Source: CAZGGW01 sp964525365 (GTDB taxonomy: Bacteria; Bacillota_I; Bacilli_A; RF39; UBA660). Taken from it: a stretch of DNA of 49,975 nucleotides. Both the position numbers and the translations under genes were made by a program. Below the pieces are notes generated by a model. The model was not told the DNA's origin. It did not search any database and saw only the letters and a program-made list of their open reading frames with translations. Positions 1 to 8,557 of the stretch are shown piece by piece; position 1 is the first letter of the stretch; every line of letters starts with the position of its first letter. The stretch spans positions 1 to 49,975 of the forward strand of contig CAZGGW010000004.1 in NCBI GenBank assembly GCA_964525365.1, given 5' to 3'.

Positions 1-682
1 ATAATTGTTCTAACATCTTTAAGTCTGGATTCTCTATTGTAAAATACATGATTGTACAGACAAATGTCTCAATATATGTTAAAACTAACAACCCGGGATT
101 ATTTTTTTGTAAAACAATTCCAAATGCTCCAACTATTAAAAACACAAAAACAGGAATGTATCTTTTCTTAAAAATATTTTTTCGATTTTTAAGTAACATA
201 AACATAATAAATAATACGAATATTCCACTTATTAAATATGTAAAATCAACGCTCTTGCCTTCAGTATATCGAATGCTAAAATTGTCTTTTATAACCAAAT
301 TAATTGGGAGCCAAAAGGCCAAAACAATTATTATAATACTAATTATTAAAATTATCTTGCGAGTTATTGAGTTCAATTTATCTTCCTTGTTTCTAGATAT
401 TACGTAAACATAATAAGTCAGTAGTCCAGTCCAAGCTAATAAATAAACCAAATATAATTTATAAACAATATTTGCTATGACGGGAATTTGATTATAATTT
501 AAACTCATATAAGTACAAAATAATTCAATGATTAAACCAACAAAATTTAATATTATCAAAACTTTATATATTTTTGTTTCTTCACTATCAATATGATCTT
601 TTTTATAAAATAATATTAATAACATAATAGAGAAAGGCAATGCGGCTAATGGGAAAAACATTCCGGTTCCTATATTTTCCAT
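1..682 (-). CDS. 7TM sensor protein, probable histidine kinase N-terminus (partial)
   Basis: The frame is open from an ATG at 682, behind a strong GGAGG site, to the window edge, so only the first 227 residues are present. They form about seven hydrophobic helices (roughly residues 4-24, 40-60, 72-92, 105-125, 142-162, 172-190, 198-214), followed by ENPDLKMLEQL, the kind of linker that leads from a 7TM sensor module into a coiled coil and kinase domain. The catalytic part lies outside the window, so histidine kinase is inference; a diguanylate cyclase or other 7TM signalling output is possible. It follows the AMP-ligase gene by 60 bases on the same strand and may be cotranscribed. Confidence 0.6.
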   Translation of the reverse strand, partial: MENIGTGMFFPLAALPFSIMLLILFYKKDHIDSEETKIYKVLIILNFVGLIIELFCTYMSLNYNQIPVIANIVYKLYLVYLLAWTGLLTYYVYVISRNKEDKLNSITRKIILIISIIIIVLAFWLPINLVIKDNFSIRYTEGKSVDFTYLISGIFVLFIMFMLLKNRKNIFKKRYIPVFVFLIVGAFGIVLQKNNPGLLVLTYIETFVCTIMYFTIENPDLKMLEQL

Positions 683-742
683 ACGTTTCCTCCATATACT
701 TACTCGTAAATTATATCAAATTAATTTTAAAAAGTCTATATT

Positions 743-2494
743 TTATTTTTTCAGAGACAAAGCTAATTTGCTTTCTGCATCGTGTTCCAATAATTCATAA
801 TCTACTTTTTCCATTCCATTTTTTCTAGGTAACTCTGACACAATTTCTATATAAGTAGGAATCTCATATTCTTTTAATTGTATTTGTAGACCATTTTGTA
901 ACGTACTAGGATATTGGCAATTATTTTTTATTAATTCGATAGTCTTACTTGAGTTTGTATATTTTTCGTCTAAAACAACGTATGCTTTATTTACATAAGT
1001 TAACTTATCATCAGATACAGGAACAACAGCACATTCTTTAATACAATCAAATGTTGAAAGTACATTTTGGACTATATCGCAATAAACTTTGTATAAAGAA
1101 GACATTATATAAAATCTTGATTGTCTTCCAGTTACTACAAAATAGCCTTCCGAATCAATTATTCCTAATGTACCGGTATTATAGTACTCTTCCCCGTTAA
1201 TCTTCTTTTTAGTCTCTTGCGTCAACTCTGTGTTTTTAAAATATTCTTTAAAAACATGTTTCCCGGAAATATATAATAGTCCTTCTTCTCCATATCTTTT
1301 TTCTTGCATTGTGTCCGGATCGAGTATCATTGCTGTACTACCTACTAATATTTTACCGGCTGTATTTTGTTTTAAAGGAACGCCAACTGGAGTAGAACCA
1401 ATACTTACTGTTTCAGCATTTCCAAAACCATTTCCTATTTCTACACCCCTTGCTCCATGAGATTCAAAAAAATCATTTCCACGTTTGGCAAGCGACGGAG
1501 TCAAAAAGTCTCCCCCAGAAATAAAATGCGTTACAAAAGATAAATTTTGATTATGTGGAACATTATTCATTGTTAAATTCAAAAATGCCGGACTTCCAAA
1601 TATTATTCCTGGTGCTTTAGAATAAAAATAACTAATTGTATCTTTATTAATATTAGGGGCCAAAATGGTTTCTTTTCCCCACAATAACGAAGTTAAAGCA
1701 GAAGTAATCAATCCATAAGGATATGAAAATGGCACGCAAGTTAATGTCTTTGGAGTAGTAATAGTCTCAGTATGACTGGTGTTTTTAGCATATATTTCTG
1801 CGGCTAAAATGTTTTCATTTGTTAAAACCACGGATTTGGGAATACCGGTAGTTCCGCTAGTATATAATATTAAAGAATCGTTTTTTCCACTATACATTGT
1901 TTTAAAAGGTTTTTTATAATATTCAGAAATTTTTTCTATATAACAATATTTTAAAAGGTTGTTATAACCATATAAATTCGTAGTCGGATTCACAAAACCC
2001 GGGGTTAATAAATCACTTTTTTCTAAGGTAATCGTTTGCCTTACTTTAGTCTCGGCAACTATACTTTTGTTTTTTTCAACAGTAGTATTAAAATTTATAT
2101 AAACTGGTGATTCATATAAATTCAAATATTTTTTTATCTCATCATCAGAAGAAAAACAATTAACAAATGTAGTAACCGCCCCAATTCTATTTGCAGCAAA
2201 ATAAGCAACTAATCCTTGATAATAATTTGGCATTGAAATAGTAATTATATCTTTTTCTTTTACACCCAATTCTTTTAATGCCTTTGAAAATACAACTACA
2301 TCTTTTATTAATTGATTATATGTTGCAGACAAATCCAAGCAATCAATTGATATATCATCTTTCTTTTTTAAAGATAATAATTTTAAAACATTATAAACAC
2401 TCACACTGGGTATAACCGGATTTTTTTCAAAAAAAGTCGAATCTTTTTCATGTAATCTATCTACCGATGGATATCCTGTTAATTCTTTTTTCAT
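743..2494 (-). CDS. AMP-binding (acyl-CoA synthetase-like) ligase with altered core motif
   Basis: A 583-residue member of the ANL superfamily, which activates a carboxylate with ATP to an acyl-adenylate. The phosphate-binding loop YTSGTTGIPKS is at residues 211-221, an FGNAE version of the A5 motif at 357-361, and the C-terminal catalytic Lys is probably K563 in LPRKNGMEK. The usual TGD motif, whose Asp binds the AMP ribose, reads NTGTLG (439-444), so the Asp is Thr. The following GRxKD hinge reads GRQSRF. Substrate cannot be told; no carrier protein or CoA gene is adjacent. A GGAGG site precedes the ATG. It may read on into the sensor gene. Confidence 0.8.
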   Translation of the reverse strand: MKKELTGYPSVDRLHEKDSTFFEKNPVIPSVSVYNVLKLLSLKKKDDISIDCLDLSATYNQLIKDVVVFSKALKELGVKEKDIITISMPNYYQGLVAYFAANRIGAVTTFVNCFSSDDEIKKYLNLYESPVYINFNTTVEKNKSIVAETKVRQTITLEKSDLLTPGFVNPTTNLYGYNNLLKYCYIEKISEYYKKPFKTMYSGKNDSLILYTSGTTGIPKSVVLTNENILAAEIYAKNTSHTETITTPKTLTCVPFSYPYGLITSALTSLLWGKETILAPNINKDTISYFYSKAPGIIFGSPAFLNLTMNNVPHNQNLSFVTHFISGGDFLTPSLAKRGNDFFESHGARGVEIGNGFGNAETVSIGSTPVGVPLKQNTAGKILVGSTAMILDPDTMQEKRYGEEGLLYISGKHVFKEYFKNTELTQETKKKINGEEYYNTGTLGIIDSEGYFVVTGRQSRFYIMSSLYKVYCDIVQNVLSTFDCIKECAVVPVSDDKLTYVNKAYVVLDEKYTNSSKTIELIKNNCQYPSTLQNGLQIQLKEYEIPTYIEIVSELPRKNGMEKVDYELLEHDAESKLALSLKK

Positions 2495-2559
2495 TTTCCC
2501 TCCTGAATAAAAATATTTATTTATGAATATATTCTTTTCTTCTTTAGAAATTGTGTTAT

Positions 2560-2588
2560 ATTATACCAAAAACATTAATAAATGTAAA
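2560..2588 (-). promoter_or_regulatory. Promoter of the AMP-ligase gene
   Basis: Reading the minus strand, a TTTACA -35 box (2583-2588) is 17 bases from an extended TGGTATAAT -10 (TATAAT at 2560-2565). It fires toward the ligase gene that starts at 2494, leaving a leader of about 60 bases. Confidence 0.6.
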
Positions 2589-2605
2589 TAGAACACTTAC
2601 TTTTT

Positions 2606-2977
2606 CTATTTTAACATTAACTCATTTATTTCGTTATATAACATTCTTAGTTCCACTTTATCTTCTGAACTAAGGTTTTTAAATTTAAATAAAGTAAAGT
2701 TTCTGGTATGTAATGTTATTTTTATTTTTGCATTATCTGTGTTAAAACATATTAATATATTCGATATAGTATTGTATGGTATTATTTGTACCATTTTTGT
2801 ATTTGTTAAGCTGCTTGTAGCAAATATAATAATTTTTTTATTTGTAAAAATACATTGATCATTTTTTGTCATATATGCTTTTAACATGTCTTCAGACCTA
2901 GTTATATAATCTTTAACATATTTAGGTAATTCTTCTTTTTCTAATTCCTGTACAATCTGTATTTTTCTCAATTTCAT
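2606..2977 (-). CDS. Small PH-domain-like protein
   Basis: A 123-residue soluble protein with no signal peptide or membrane helix. The centre (CIFTNKKIIIF, then IIPYNTISNILI, then KIKITLHTR) has the strand pattern of bacterial PH-like domains (bPH families), where a strand-turn 'T-N-K-R-I' is followed by 'I-P-Y-x-x-I' and the domain ends in a helix (here residues 105-121). Such domains usually serve as small structural or membrane-association modules. The gene starts 10 bases after transketolase ends, so it probably shares the tkt transcript. The family call rests on pattern only. Confidence 0.5.
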   Translation of the reverse strand: MKLRKIQIVQELEKEELPKYVKDYITRSEDMLKAYMTKNDQCIFTNKKIIIFATSSLTNTKMVQIIPYNTISNILICFNTDNAKIKITLHTRNFTLFKFKNLSSEDKVELRMLYNEINELMLK

Positions 2978-2986
2978 ACTATTCTC

Positions 2987-4942
2987 CTACTTTAATAATT
3001 TTTCAATTCTTTCTGTCAAACTTTCTTCATCTAATTCAAAGTGACTTAATACTTCTTCTTTTTCTCCACACACTCCAAAGTCTTCAACATTTAATAAGTA
3101 CTTTTCGTTATATATAAATTTATTCCATATTGGATCATTACTAGATTCTATAACTATTACTTTTGTTCCTGAAGGGAATAATGTATCATAATATTCATGA
3201 GGTTGTTTGTTAAATAATTCGATTGAAGGTACGCTCACGACTTTTGTATTAATTCCTTTCTTTTTTAATATGGAATGTACATTTAACACGGTATGCAAAT
3301 CTGTACCTGTTGATACAAGAGTAGCAAAAGATCTAAGTTCAGTATCTTTGACTAAATAGGCTCCAAAACTTACTTTATCCACTTTCGTTTCTTTTAATGT
3401 AGCAAATTCACCTTTAGGTAAAACAATTGAACACGGAACTTTGTTATTAATTAGATAATCCCAAGCTCCAACTATTTCTTTTATATCACTTGGTCTAAAT
3501 ACAATCATATTTGGAATACTACGTAAAGCCCCTAACTGTTCTACCGGCTGATTTGTAGGTCCATCTTCTGAATTATATATTGAATCATGAGTAAATATAT
3601 AAGTAACAGGTAAATTCATTAGAGAAGTGTGCCTAATACCTGGTTTCATGTAATCGCTAAACGACAAAAAACATCCTACAACCGGTCTAAGTCCACTAAG
3701 TGCCATCCCGTTGCAAGCAGATGCCATTAATGATTCCCTTACTCCAAAATGAATATTTTTACCATATTCTTTATTTAATTTAAAATCTCCTCCTTTTGAA
3801 GCATATACCTTTGTAGAAGTTGACACATCAGAAGATCCAAACACAAATAATGGAGATATATCATTTACTAAATCTATTAGCTTTGAATTTAAAATTCTTA
3901 ACTCTTCGGGTTTTTCCTCATCAATATTTATTTTTAATTTTTTTAAATCAACATTTAAATCATTCTTTTCAACCGATAAAAGTATTCTTTTGGAAGCATT
4001 ATCTTTTGCCATAAACAAATTGTATTTACCAACCCAATTATTATAAACTTTGGAAATACGATTATTAATCTTTTCTCTAAAATATATTACTGCTTCTTTA
4101 GAAACGTGAAATGGAACTTTATTAATTTTCATTTTATCTTTTACTAATTCAATATCTGATGCAGACAAAGGTTTTCCGTGAGCCTCTTTTGTACCCGCTA
4201 CACTTGTACCGAGTCCTATTATAGATTTTATTTCAATTATAGAAGGTTTACTAGAAATACTCTTTGCCTTCGTTATAGCTTTATCTATACTAACAATATC
4301 TTCTGCATCACTAACGCTTAAAGTGTGCCATCCACAGGCTTCAAATCTCGCTAATACATTTTCATCAAACACGCCTTTTGTTGATCCATCTAAAGATATT
4401 TTATTAGAATCGTATAATACAATTAGTTTACCCAATTTTAAAGATCCTGCAAGTGAACATGCTTCGTAACTAATTCCCTCCATCAAATCCCCATCGCTTA
4501 CAAGAACATATATATAATGATTTATTACTTCTTCTGAAATGTTGTTTCTCAAATATTCTTCGGCAATAGCCATACCAACCCCAGTAGCAAATCCTTGTCC
4601 CAACGCACCTGTAGTTGTTTCAACTCCAATTAAAGAATTTAATTCTGGTTGTCCGCTTACTCTACTACCTAATTTTCTGAATTTTTTTAACTCTCCAAGT
4701 TCAATAGGATACCCTGCATAAAAAAGCATACTATATAGGAGCGCACTTCCATGCCCTGGACTAAGTATAAACCTATCTCTATTTATCCAATTTCCATTAG
4801 TTGGATTAAAATTTAAATGATTTAAAAACAATGTATATATAATAGGAGCTGCCCCCAAACAAATACCCGGATGCCCGCTTCCAGCTTCATTAATCATATC
4901 AATGCTTAAACTTCTAAGACCATTTATTACTTTTTGATCCAT
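2987..4942 (-). CDS. tkt: Transketolase
   Basis: A 651-residue thiamine-diphosphate enzyme that moves two-carbon ketol units between pentose-, triose- and hexose-phosphates in the non-oxidative pentose phosphate pathway. Visible hallmarks are the substrate-binding GSGHPG near the N-terminus, the ThDP motif starting VSDGDLMEG and running to an Asn, an SPGHGS motif, and the pyrimidine/transketolase motif region around EDGPTNQPVEQ. Length is close to the family norm (about 660). GGAGGGG precedes the ATG. It has its own promoter and follows the small SOS gene by 68 bases, the same order as near lexA in B. subtilis and S. aureus. Confidence 0.97.
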   Translation of the reverse strand: MDQKVINGLRSLSIDMINEAGSGHPGICLGAAPIIYTLFLNHLNFNPTNGNWINRDRFILSPGHGSALLYSMLFYAGYPIELGELKKFRKLGSRVSGQPELNSLIGVETTTGALGQGFATGVGMAIAEEYLRNNISEEVINHYIYVLVSDGDLMEGISYEACSLAGSLKLGKLIVLYDSNKISLDGSTKGVFDENVLARFEACGWHTLSVSDAEDIVSIDKAITKAKSISSKPSIIEIKSIIGLGTSVAGTKEAHGKPLSASDIELVKDKMKINKVPFHVSKEAVIYFREKINNRISKVYNNWVGKYNLFMAKDNASKRILLSVEKNDLNVDLKKLKINIDEEKPEELRILNSKLIDLVNDISPLFVFGSSDVSTSTKVYASKGGDFKLNKEYGKNIHFGVRESLMASACNGMALSGLRPVVGCFLSFSDYMKPGIRHTSLMNLPVTYIFTHDSIYNSEDGPTNQPVEQLGALRSIPNMIVFRPSDIKEIVGAWDYLINNKVPCSIVLPKGEFATLKETKVDKVSFGAYLVKDTELRSFATLVSTGTDLHTVLNVHSILKKKGINTKVVSVPSIELFNKQPHEYYDTLFPSGTKVIVIESSNDPIWNKFIYNEKYLLNVEDFGVCGEKEEVLSHFELDEESLTERIEKLLK

Positions 4943-4967
4943 TGATTATCCCCTCCATACTAATTTT

Positions 4968-4996
4968 ATTATAACAATATATATGGTAAAAGACAA
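4968..4996 (-). promoter_or_regulatory. Promoter of tkt
   Basis: TTGTCT -35 (4991-4996), 17-base spacer and extended TGTTATAAT -10 (TATAAT at 4968-4973) on the minus strand, directly upstream of tkt. It lets tkt be expressed independently of the SOS-controlled gene before it. Confidence 0.6.
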
Positions 4997-5010
4997 TTGG
5001 ATTTTTATTT

Positions 5011-5175
5011 TTATTTATTTATAATGTAGGCATATTCAGTACTTTTTTGTTCAACTTTAATTTCATCCCCAACTATGTTTAAAGAACTGATTCTGTGGGT
5101 AAAAAATAAAGATAATAATATTATAATTATAAAATATAAAATCACTCCTTTATAACTATCTAATAAATTTTCCAT
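5011..5175 (-). CDS. SosA/YneA-like SOS-induced small membrane protein
   Basis: A 54-residue ORF starting at ATG 5175, with AGGAG eight bases upstream; an in-frame ATG at 5181 sits too close to that site. Residues 12-25 form one membrane helix (VILYFIIIILLSLF), followed by a polar tail of about 28 residues, which by YneA and SosA topology should lie outside. It is divergent from lexA and next to tkt. S. aureus sosA and B. subtilis yneA sit in this position and encode SOS-induced, single-pass division inhibitors. Its promoter holds a LexA box inside the spacer. It has no LysM domain and is shorter than SosA (77 aa) or YneA (about 105 aa). Function is inferred from position, topology and operator, not sequence identity. 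Confidence 0.75.
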   Translation of the reverse strand: MENLLDSYKGVILYFIIIILLSLFFTHRISSLNIVGDEIKVEQKSTEYAYIINK

Positions 5176-5202
5176 GTTCATCACTCCTTTTCTTATGATT
5201 TA

Positions 5203-5231
5203 ATTTTATTACGAATATTAGTTCGTGTCAA
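5203..5231 (-). promoter_or_regulatory. LexA-controlled promoter of the small SOS gene
   Basis: On the minus strand a consensus TTGACA -35 (5226-5231) and TAAAAT -10 (5203-5208) are 17 bases apart. The spacer is occupied by the LexA box CGAACTAATATTCG, so bound LexA would block RNA polymerase directly. Confidence 0.75.
5212..5225. promoter_or_regulatory. LexA box 1
   Basis: CGAATATTAGTTCG matches the Gram-positive LexA (DinR) operator CGAACNNNNGTTCG with one mismatch. It lies within the divergent promoter of the small SOS gene. Confidence 0.8.
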
Positions 5232-5239
5232 TATTAAAA

Positions 5240-5253
5240 CGAAAATAAGTTTG
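5240..5253. promoter_or_regulatory. LexA box 2 (weaker)
   Basis: CGAAAATAAGTTTG resembles the LexA operator with two changes, centred 28 bases from box 1. The spacing suggests two LexA dimers between the divergent promoters. Confidence 0.5.
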
Positions 5254-5293
5254 TGTTTACATTTTGATTTTACATTTTAATTATTAGCCTATG

Positions 5294-5333
5294 CAAATAT
5301 TTGTTTGACAAAGTAAAATAACTATGATAATAT
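5294..5333 (+). promoter_or_regulatory. lexA promoter with degenerate LexA box
   Basis: TTGACA (5305-5310) and TAATAT (5328-5333) are 17 bases apart and read toward lexA, leaving only a short leader before the AGGAG site. The 14-mer CAAATATTTGTTTG (5294-5307) overlaps the -35 and fits a degenerate LexA operator, consistent with autoregulation. Confidence 0.5.
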
Positions 5334-5353
5334 TTTATTAAGGAGAAAAAAAT

Positions 5354-5971
5354 ATGGAAAAATTAACTTCAAAGCAAGAAGAAATTTTAACAATAATTAA
5401 AAAATATATTGCCAAAAACGGTTATGCTCCTACTGTAAGAGAAATATGTCAAGAGGCAGATCTTTCTTCTACCGCAACTGTATTTGTACACATGAAACAC
5501 TTAATCAATAAAGGTTACTTACGTCAAGAAAATTCAAAGTTTAGAACTTTAGAAGTACTTGTACCAAATGAATATGAACAGAAAAATGACAATGTGATAG
5601 ATGTACCATTACTTGGTAGAGTCGCAGCAGGGAATCCTATTGAAGCAATAGAAAATCCAAGTGAATACTTTTCTCTTCCAGTATATATGATTCCAAATAA
5701 TAAAGAAGTATTTACTTTAGAAGTTCACGGAGAAAGCATGAAAAATATCGGCATCTATGATGGAGATATTGTAATAGTAGAAAAACAAAATACTGTTCAC
5801 AATGGTGAAATAGTAGTAGCAATGACAGATGAGAACGAAGTAACTTTAAAAACTTTCTATAAAGAAAAAGATTATATAAGATTGCAGCCAGAAAATGATC
5901 TTATGGCTCCTATTATATTAAAAAATGTAAGTATATTAGGAAAAGCTATTGGATTATATAGAAAATTATAA
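5354..5971 (+). CDS. lexA: LexA SOS repressor
   Basis: A 205-residue repressor and self-cleaving protease of the DNA-damage response. The N-terminal winged helix-turn-helix spans about residues 1-65 (APTVREICQEADLSS recognition region). The cleavage site is the Ala-Gly pair at 92-93 in RVAAGNP. The catalytic dyad is S128 (HGESMKN) and K166 (VTLKTF), so RecA-stimulated autoproteolysis should work. Length is normal. It is divergent from the small SOS gene with three candidate operators between them, and an AGGAG site lies before the ATG. A hairpin terminator follows. Confidence 0.97.
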   Translation: MEKLTSKQEEILTIIKKYIAKNGYAPTVREICQEADLSSTATVFVHMKHLINKGYLRQENSKFRTLEVLVPNEYEQKNDNVIDVPLLGRVAAGNPIEAIENPSEYFSLPVYMIPNNKEVFTLEVHGESMKNIGIYDGDIVIVEKQNTVHNGEIVVAMTDENEVTLKTFYKEKDYIRLQPENDLMAPIILKNVSILGKAIGLYRKL

Positions 5972-5975
5972 GTAA

Positions 5976-6008
5976 AAAAATGTGATAAAATCTCACATTT
6001 TTTATTTT
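5976..6008. terminator. Bidirectional terminator between lexA and the rhomboid gene
   Basis: AAATGTGA (5978-5985) pairs with TCACATTT (5993-6000) around a seven-base loop, with A and T runs on either side. It can end both lexA (plus) and the convergent rhomboid gene (minus). Confidence 0.75.
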
Positions 6009-7144
6009 TTCGTTATCATATAAATCAAGAAAGCAACCATTATTATTAAAACAATTAAGGAATTATACATATCACTTTTTCTTTTTTTATCGGAAAGTCC
6101 CACTACCATCGAAGTAAGAATACCTCCAATAAGTCCTCCGATATGGCCATAAACATCTATTCCTGGTAACATAAACCCAAGAAATAGATTTATCAATATC
6201 ACAGGAATAATATTACTTTTAATAGAAGAATTTATTGTTGCTCTATAATTGTATGAAAAGTATAGTAAGCTACCAAACAAACCAAATATTGCTCCAGAAG
6301 CCCCGATACTATATGAATTTGATGTCATAAACACACAAGATAATAAACTACCAATTAATCCACTTACTATGTATATAAATAAGAATTTTAATCTTCCATA
6401 ATATCTTTCTATTTGTGTTCCTAATATATAAAGCGCATACATGTTACAAAACAAATGAATAAGTCCAGAATGCAAAAACATACACGTAAATAATCTATAA
6501 TATTCCCCTCTTTGTACTAATTGATAACTATTAGCACCATAATTAATAAATAAATTATATAAACTTGGGCTAAGCATTAGAATCCATATTAACACATTAA
6601 TAGCTATCAATGTATATGTAACAATTGGTTTTTTTATATCAAATATTTTTTTCAATTTTTTTTCCTCTTTTTCTGTTTTTTCATTCATATCAGAAGTTAA
6701 TGCAAATAAATCTATTGCATTAGATTTCTTACTATCAATTTTTTCTTTTATAGATGGAAATATATTAACTAAAAATTCATTCTTTTTTAAATCCGTTATT
6801 TTATTTGCTACTACAACAGAAATATGTTTTGTATCTTCTGTTTTTATATCTTCTTTAGTATCAACTAATATATTAATCATATCTATATGAAGAGATAATG
6901 TTTTTGCTTTAATATTATTCATAATAAAACCAGCTTTTGCTAAATCATTTTCAAATTGTTCATTATTATGTATATAACCAGTATTTATTCTAATTAATTT
7001 ATACTTTTTTTCAAAATTTTCAAGCCAAATTTCATTTTTAACGCCACTTACTATAACAGGTTTATAATTTTCTTCCATCACAAAATAATGAAGTATCTTT
7101 AAAACTATATCATCTTTAATTCCTACTTTTAATTCCTTTTGCAT
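6002..7144 (-). CDS. Rhomboid family intramembrane serine protease
   Basis: A 380-residue membrane protease that cuts transmembrane segments of substrate proteins. Residues 1-170 are a soluble N-terminal domain with no recognisable fold, ending in a Lys/Glu-rich stretch. The rhomboid core follows: oxyanion-hole residues H230 and N234 (HSGLIHLFCNMYAL), the nucleophile S283 in GASGAIFG, and the partner H334 in YGHIGGLIGG. About six or seven helices run to the C-terminus. The long N-terminal domain resembles the layout of B. subtilis GluP (YqgP). It is divergent from the TspO gene. Confidence 0.92.
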   Translation of the reverse strand: MQKELKVGIKDDIVLKILHYFVMEENYKPVIVSGVKNEIWLENFEKKYKLIRINTGYIHNNEQFENDLAKAGFIMNNIKAKTLSLHIDMINILVDTKEDIKTEDTKHISVVVANKITDLKKNEFLVNIFPSIKEKIDSKKSNAIDLFALTSDMNEKTEKEEKKLKKIFDIKKPIVTYTLIAINVLIWILMLSPSLYNLFINYGANSYQLVQRGEYYRLFTCMFLHSGLIHLFCNMYALYILGTQIERYYGRLKFLFIYIVSGLIGSLLSCVFMTSNSYSIGASGAIFGLFGSLLYFSYNYRATINSSIKSNIIPVILINLFLGFMLPGIDVYGHIGGLIGGILTSMVVGLSDKKRKSDMYNSLIVLIIMVAFLIYMITKK

Positions 7145-7209
7145 ACTCTCCTCTTTTTAATACTAATATTATAATACACTTTTTCATAAAATTAGTAAAG
7201 GGAGGGAAA

Positions 7210-7677
7210 ATGAAAATTAACATAAAAAGTATATTAAAAATATTATTGATTTTATTATTTTGGTTTTTGGGTGGTCTTATTTTTAGGTATCAAGCAGAGT
7301 ACTATAACTTACTATCTATACCTAAATGGGCTTTATCACCCAAGTTAATCAGTTTGTCATGGCTAATTATTTATATATTTATTTCTATTAGTATATACAA
7401 AATATCAGAGAAAATTAATATTATTAAAACAAATGATTATATATATGTTCTTCTTACAAACTATTTAGCAAATCAATTATTTCCATTTGTATTTTTTAAC
7501 TTAAAAAGTCCTTTTTTAGGATTTATAATGACAGCCATAGTATATATAAGTTCAATATTTTTATTTATTGAAACCAAAAAAATTGATAAAAAATCTTCTT
7601 ATTTTTTAATACCATATATAATTTATAATACATATGCTTTATTACTTTCAATCTCAGTATATATTATGAATTTTTAA
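7210..7677 (+). CDS. TspO/MBR family membrane protein
   Basis: A 155-residue five-helix membrane protein of the tryptophan-rich sensory/benzodiazepine receptor family, whose bacterial members bind porphyrins and have unsettled roles in tetrapyrrole or stress physiology. Family signs are the P-K-W-A-L-S-P loop after helix 1, W-L-I-I-Y in helix 2, an NQLFPFVFF helix 3, and a final helix beginning LIPYIIYNTYALLLS. It has fewer tryptophans than typical members. GGGAGGG precedes the ATG. Its 3' end overlaps the convergent rluD by 14 bases. Confidence 0.75.
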   Translation: MKINIKSILKILLILLFWFLGGLIFRYQAEYYNLLSIPKWALSPKLISLSWLIIYIFISISIYKISEKINIIKTNDYIYVLLTNYLANQLFPFVFFNLKSPFLGFIMTAIVYISSIFLFIETKKIDKKSSYFLIPYIIYNTYALLLSISVYIMNF

Positions 7678-8557
7678 ACATATCTAATATCTCTTCAAAT
7701 CTCTTTTCATATGGGCATTGAAATTCCATGAATTTTCCTGTTACTGGATGAACAAATCCCAAATAATACGCGTGTAACATTTGTCCATAATTGTTTACAA
7801 TTTTTTCTCCATATACTGGATCGTTTATAACCGGATGTTTTATGTATGATAAATGTACTCTTATTTGATGTGTTCTTCCCGTTTCAAGGATAAGTTCTAA
7901 AAGAGTTGACTCTTTATATCTTTCCAATACTCTAAAGTGTGTTATTGCCTTTTTGCCATCTTCTCTGATGGCAATTTTCTTTCTATCAGTTAAACTTCTT
8001 CCTAAAGGAGCATTTATATCTCCGGTAGATTCATTAATTATTCCACTTACTAAAGCAATATACTTTCTTTTAATTGATTTTTCTTTAAACATTTTAGAAA
8101 GGCTTTCGTGTACTTTGTTGTCTTTTGCAATCAATAAAAGTCCAGAAGTATCTTTATCTATTCTATGTACAATACCAGGTCTAAATTCCTTACCAACATT
8201 ACTCAAATTATTTTTGGTATAATAAATAAGAGCATTTACAAGTGTATGTTCATAATTACCAGGTGCTGGATGAACAACCATGCCAGAAGGCTTATTAACG
8301 ACTAACAAATATTCATCTTCATAATATATATCAAGGGGTATATTTTCACCAGAAACTTTAAGTTCTAAATTAATTTTATTCATTTTTATAATGTCATTGC
8401 TTTTTAATATGTAACCACATTTTACTTCTTCTTCGTTTACAAATACTTGATCTTTCTTAATATGTTTTGCAATAGTACTTCTGCTTAAAGATGTATATTT
8501 ACTTAAAAAAACATCTAATCTAATACCCGATTCACTTTCTTTTATTTTTATTTCCAC
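7664..8557 (-). CDS. rluD: RluD-like 23S rRNA pseudouridine synthase
   Basis: A 297-residue enzyme that isomerises uridine to pseudouridine in rRNA. An N-terminal S4 RNA-binding domain (about residues 10-60) precedes the RluA-family catalytic domain, with the active-site Asp at 134 in VHRIDKDTSG and the RTHQIRVHL motif further on. The start is GTG at 8557, with GGAGG six bases upstream, inside the 3' end of lspA (26-base overlap). The lspA-rluD pairing is as in B. subtilis (lspA-ylyB), so the exact target could be the YlyB-type site rather than RluD's. Confidence 0.93.
   Translation of the reverse strand: MEIKIKESESGIRLDVFLSKYTSLSRSTIAKHIKKDQVFVNEEEVKCGYILKSNDIIKMNKINLELKVSGENIPLDIYYEDEYLLVVNKPSGMVVHPAPGNYEHTLVNALIYYTKNNLSNVGKEFRPGIVHRIDKDTSGLLLIAKDNKVHESLSKMFKEKSIKRKYIALVSGIINESTGDINAPLGRSLTDRKKIAIREDGKKAITHFRVLERYKESTLLELILETGRTHQIRVHLSYIKHPVINDPVYGEKIVNNYGQMLHAYYLGFVHPVTGKFMEFQCPYEKRFEEILDMFKNS

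Noticed and set aside
48..828. Plus-strand frames at 48-407 and 640-828
   Set aside because: They lie opposite the sensor gene and the end of the AMP-ligase gene, have no ribosome site and encode low-complexity AT-rich shadow sequence.
7210..7677. TspO-like gene as recently acquired
   Set aside because: Base composition and codon use match the neighbours and it sits tightly between core genes.
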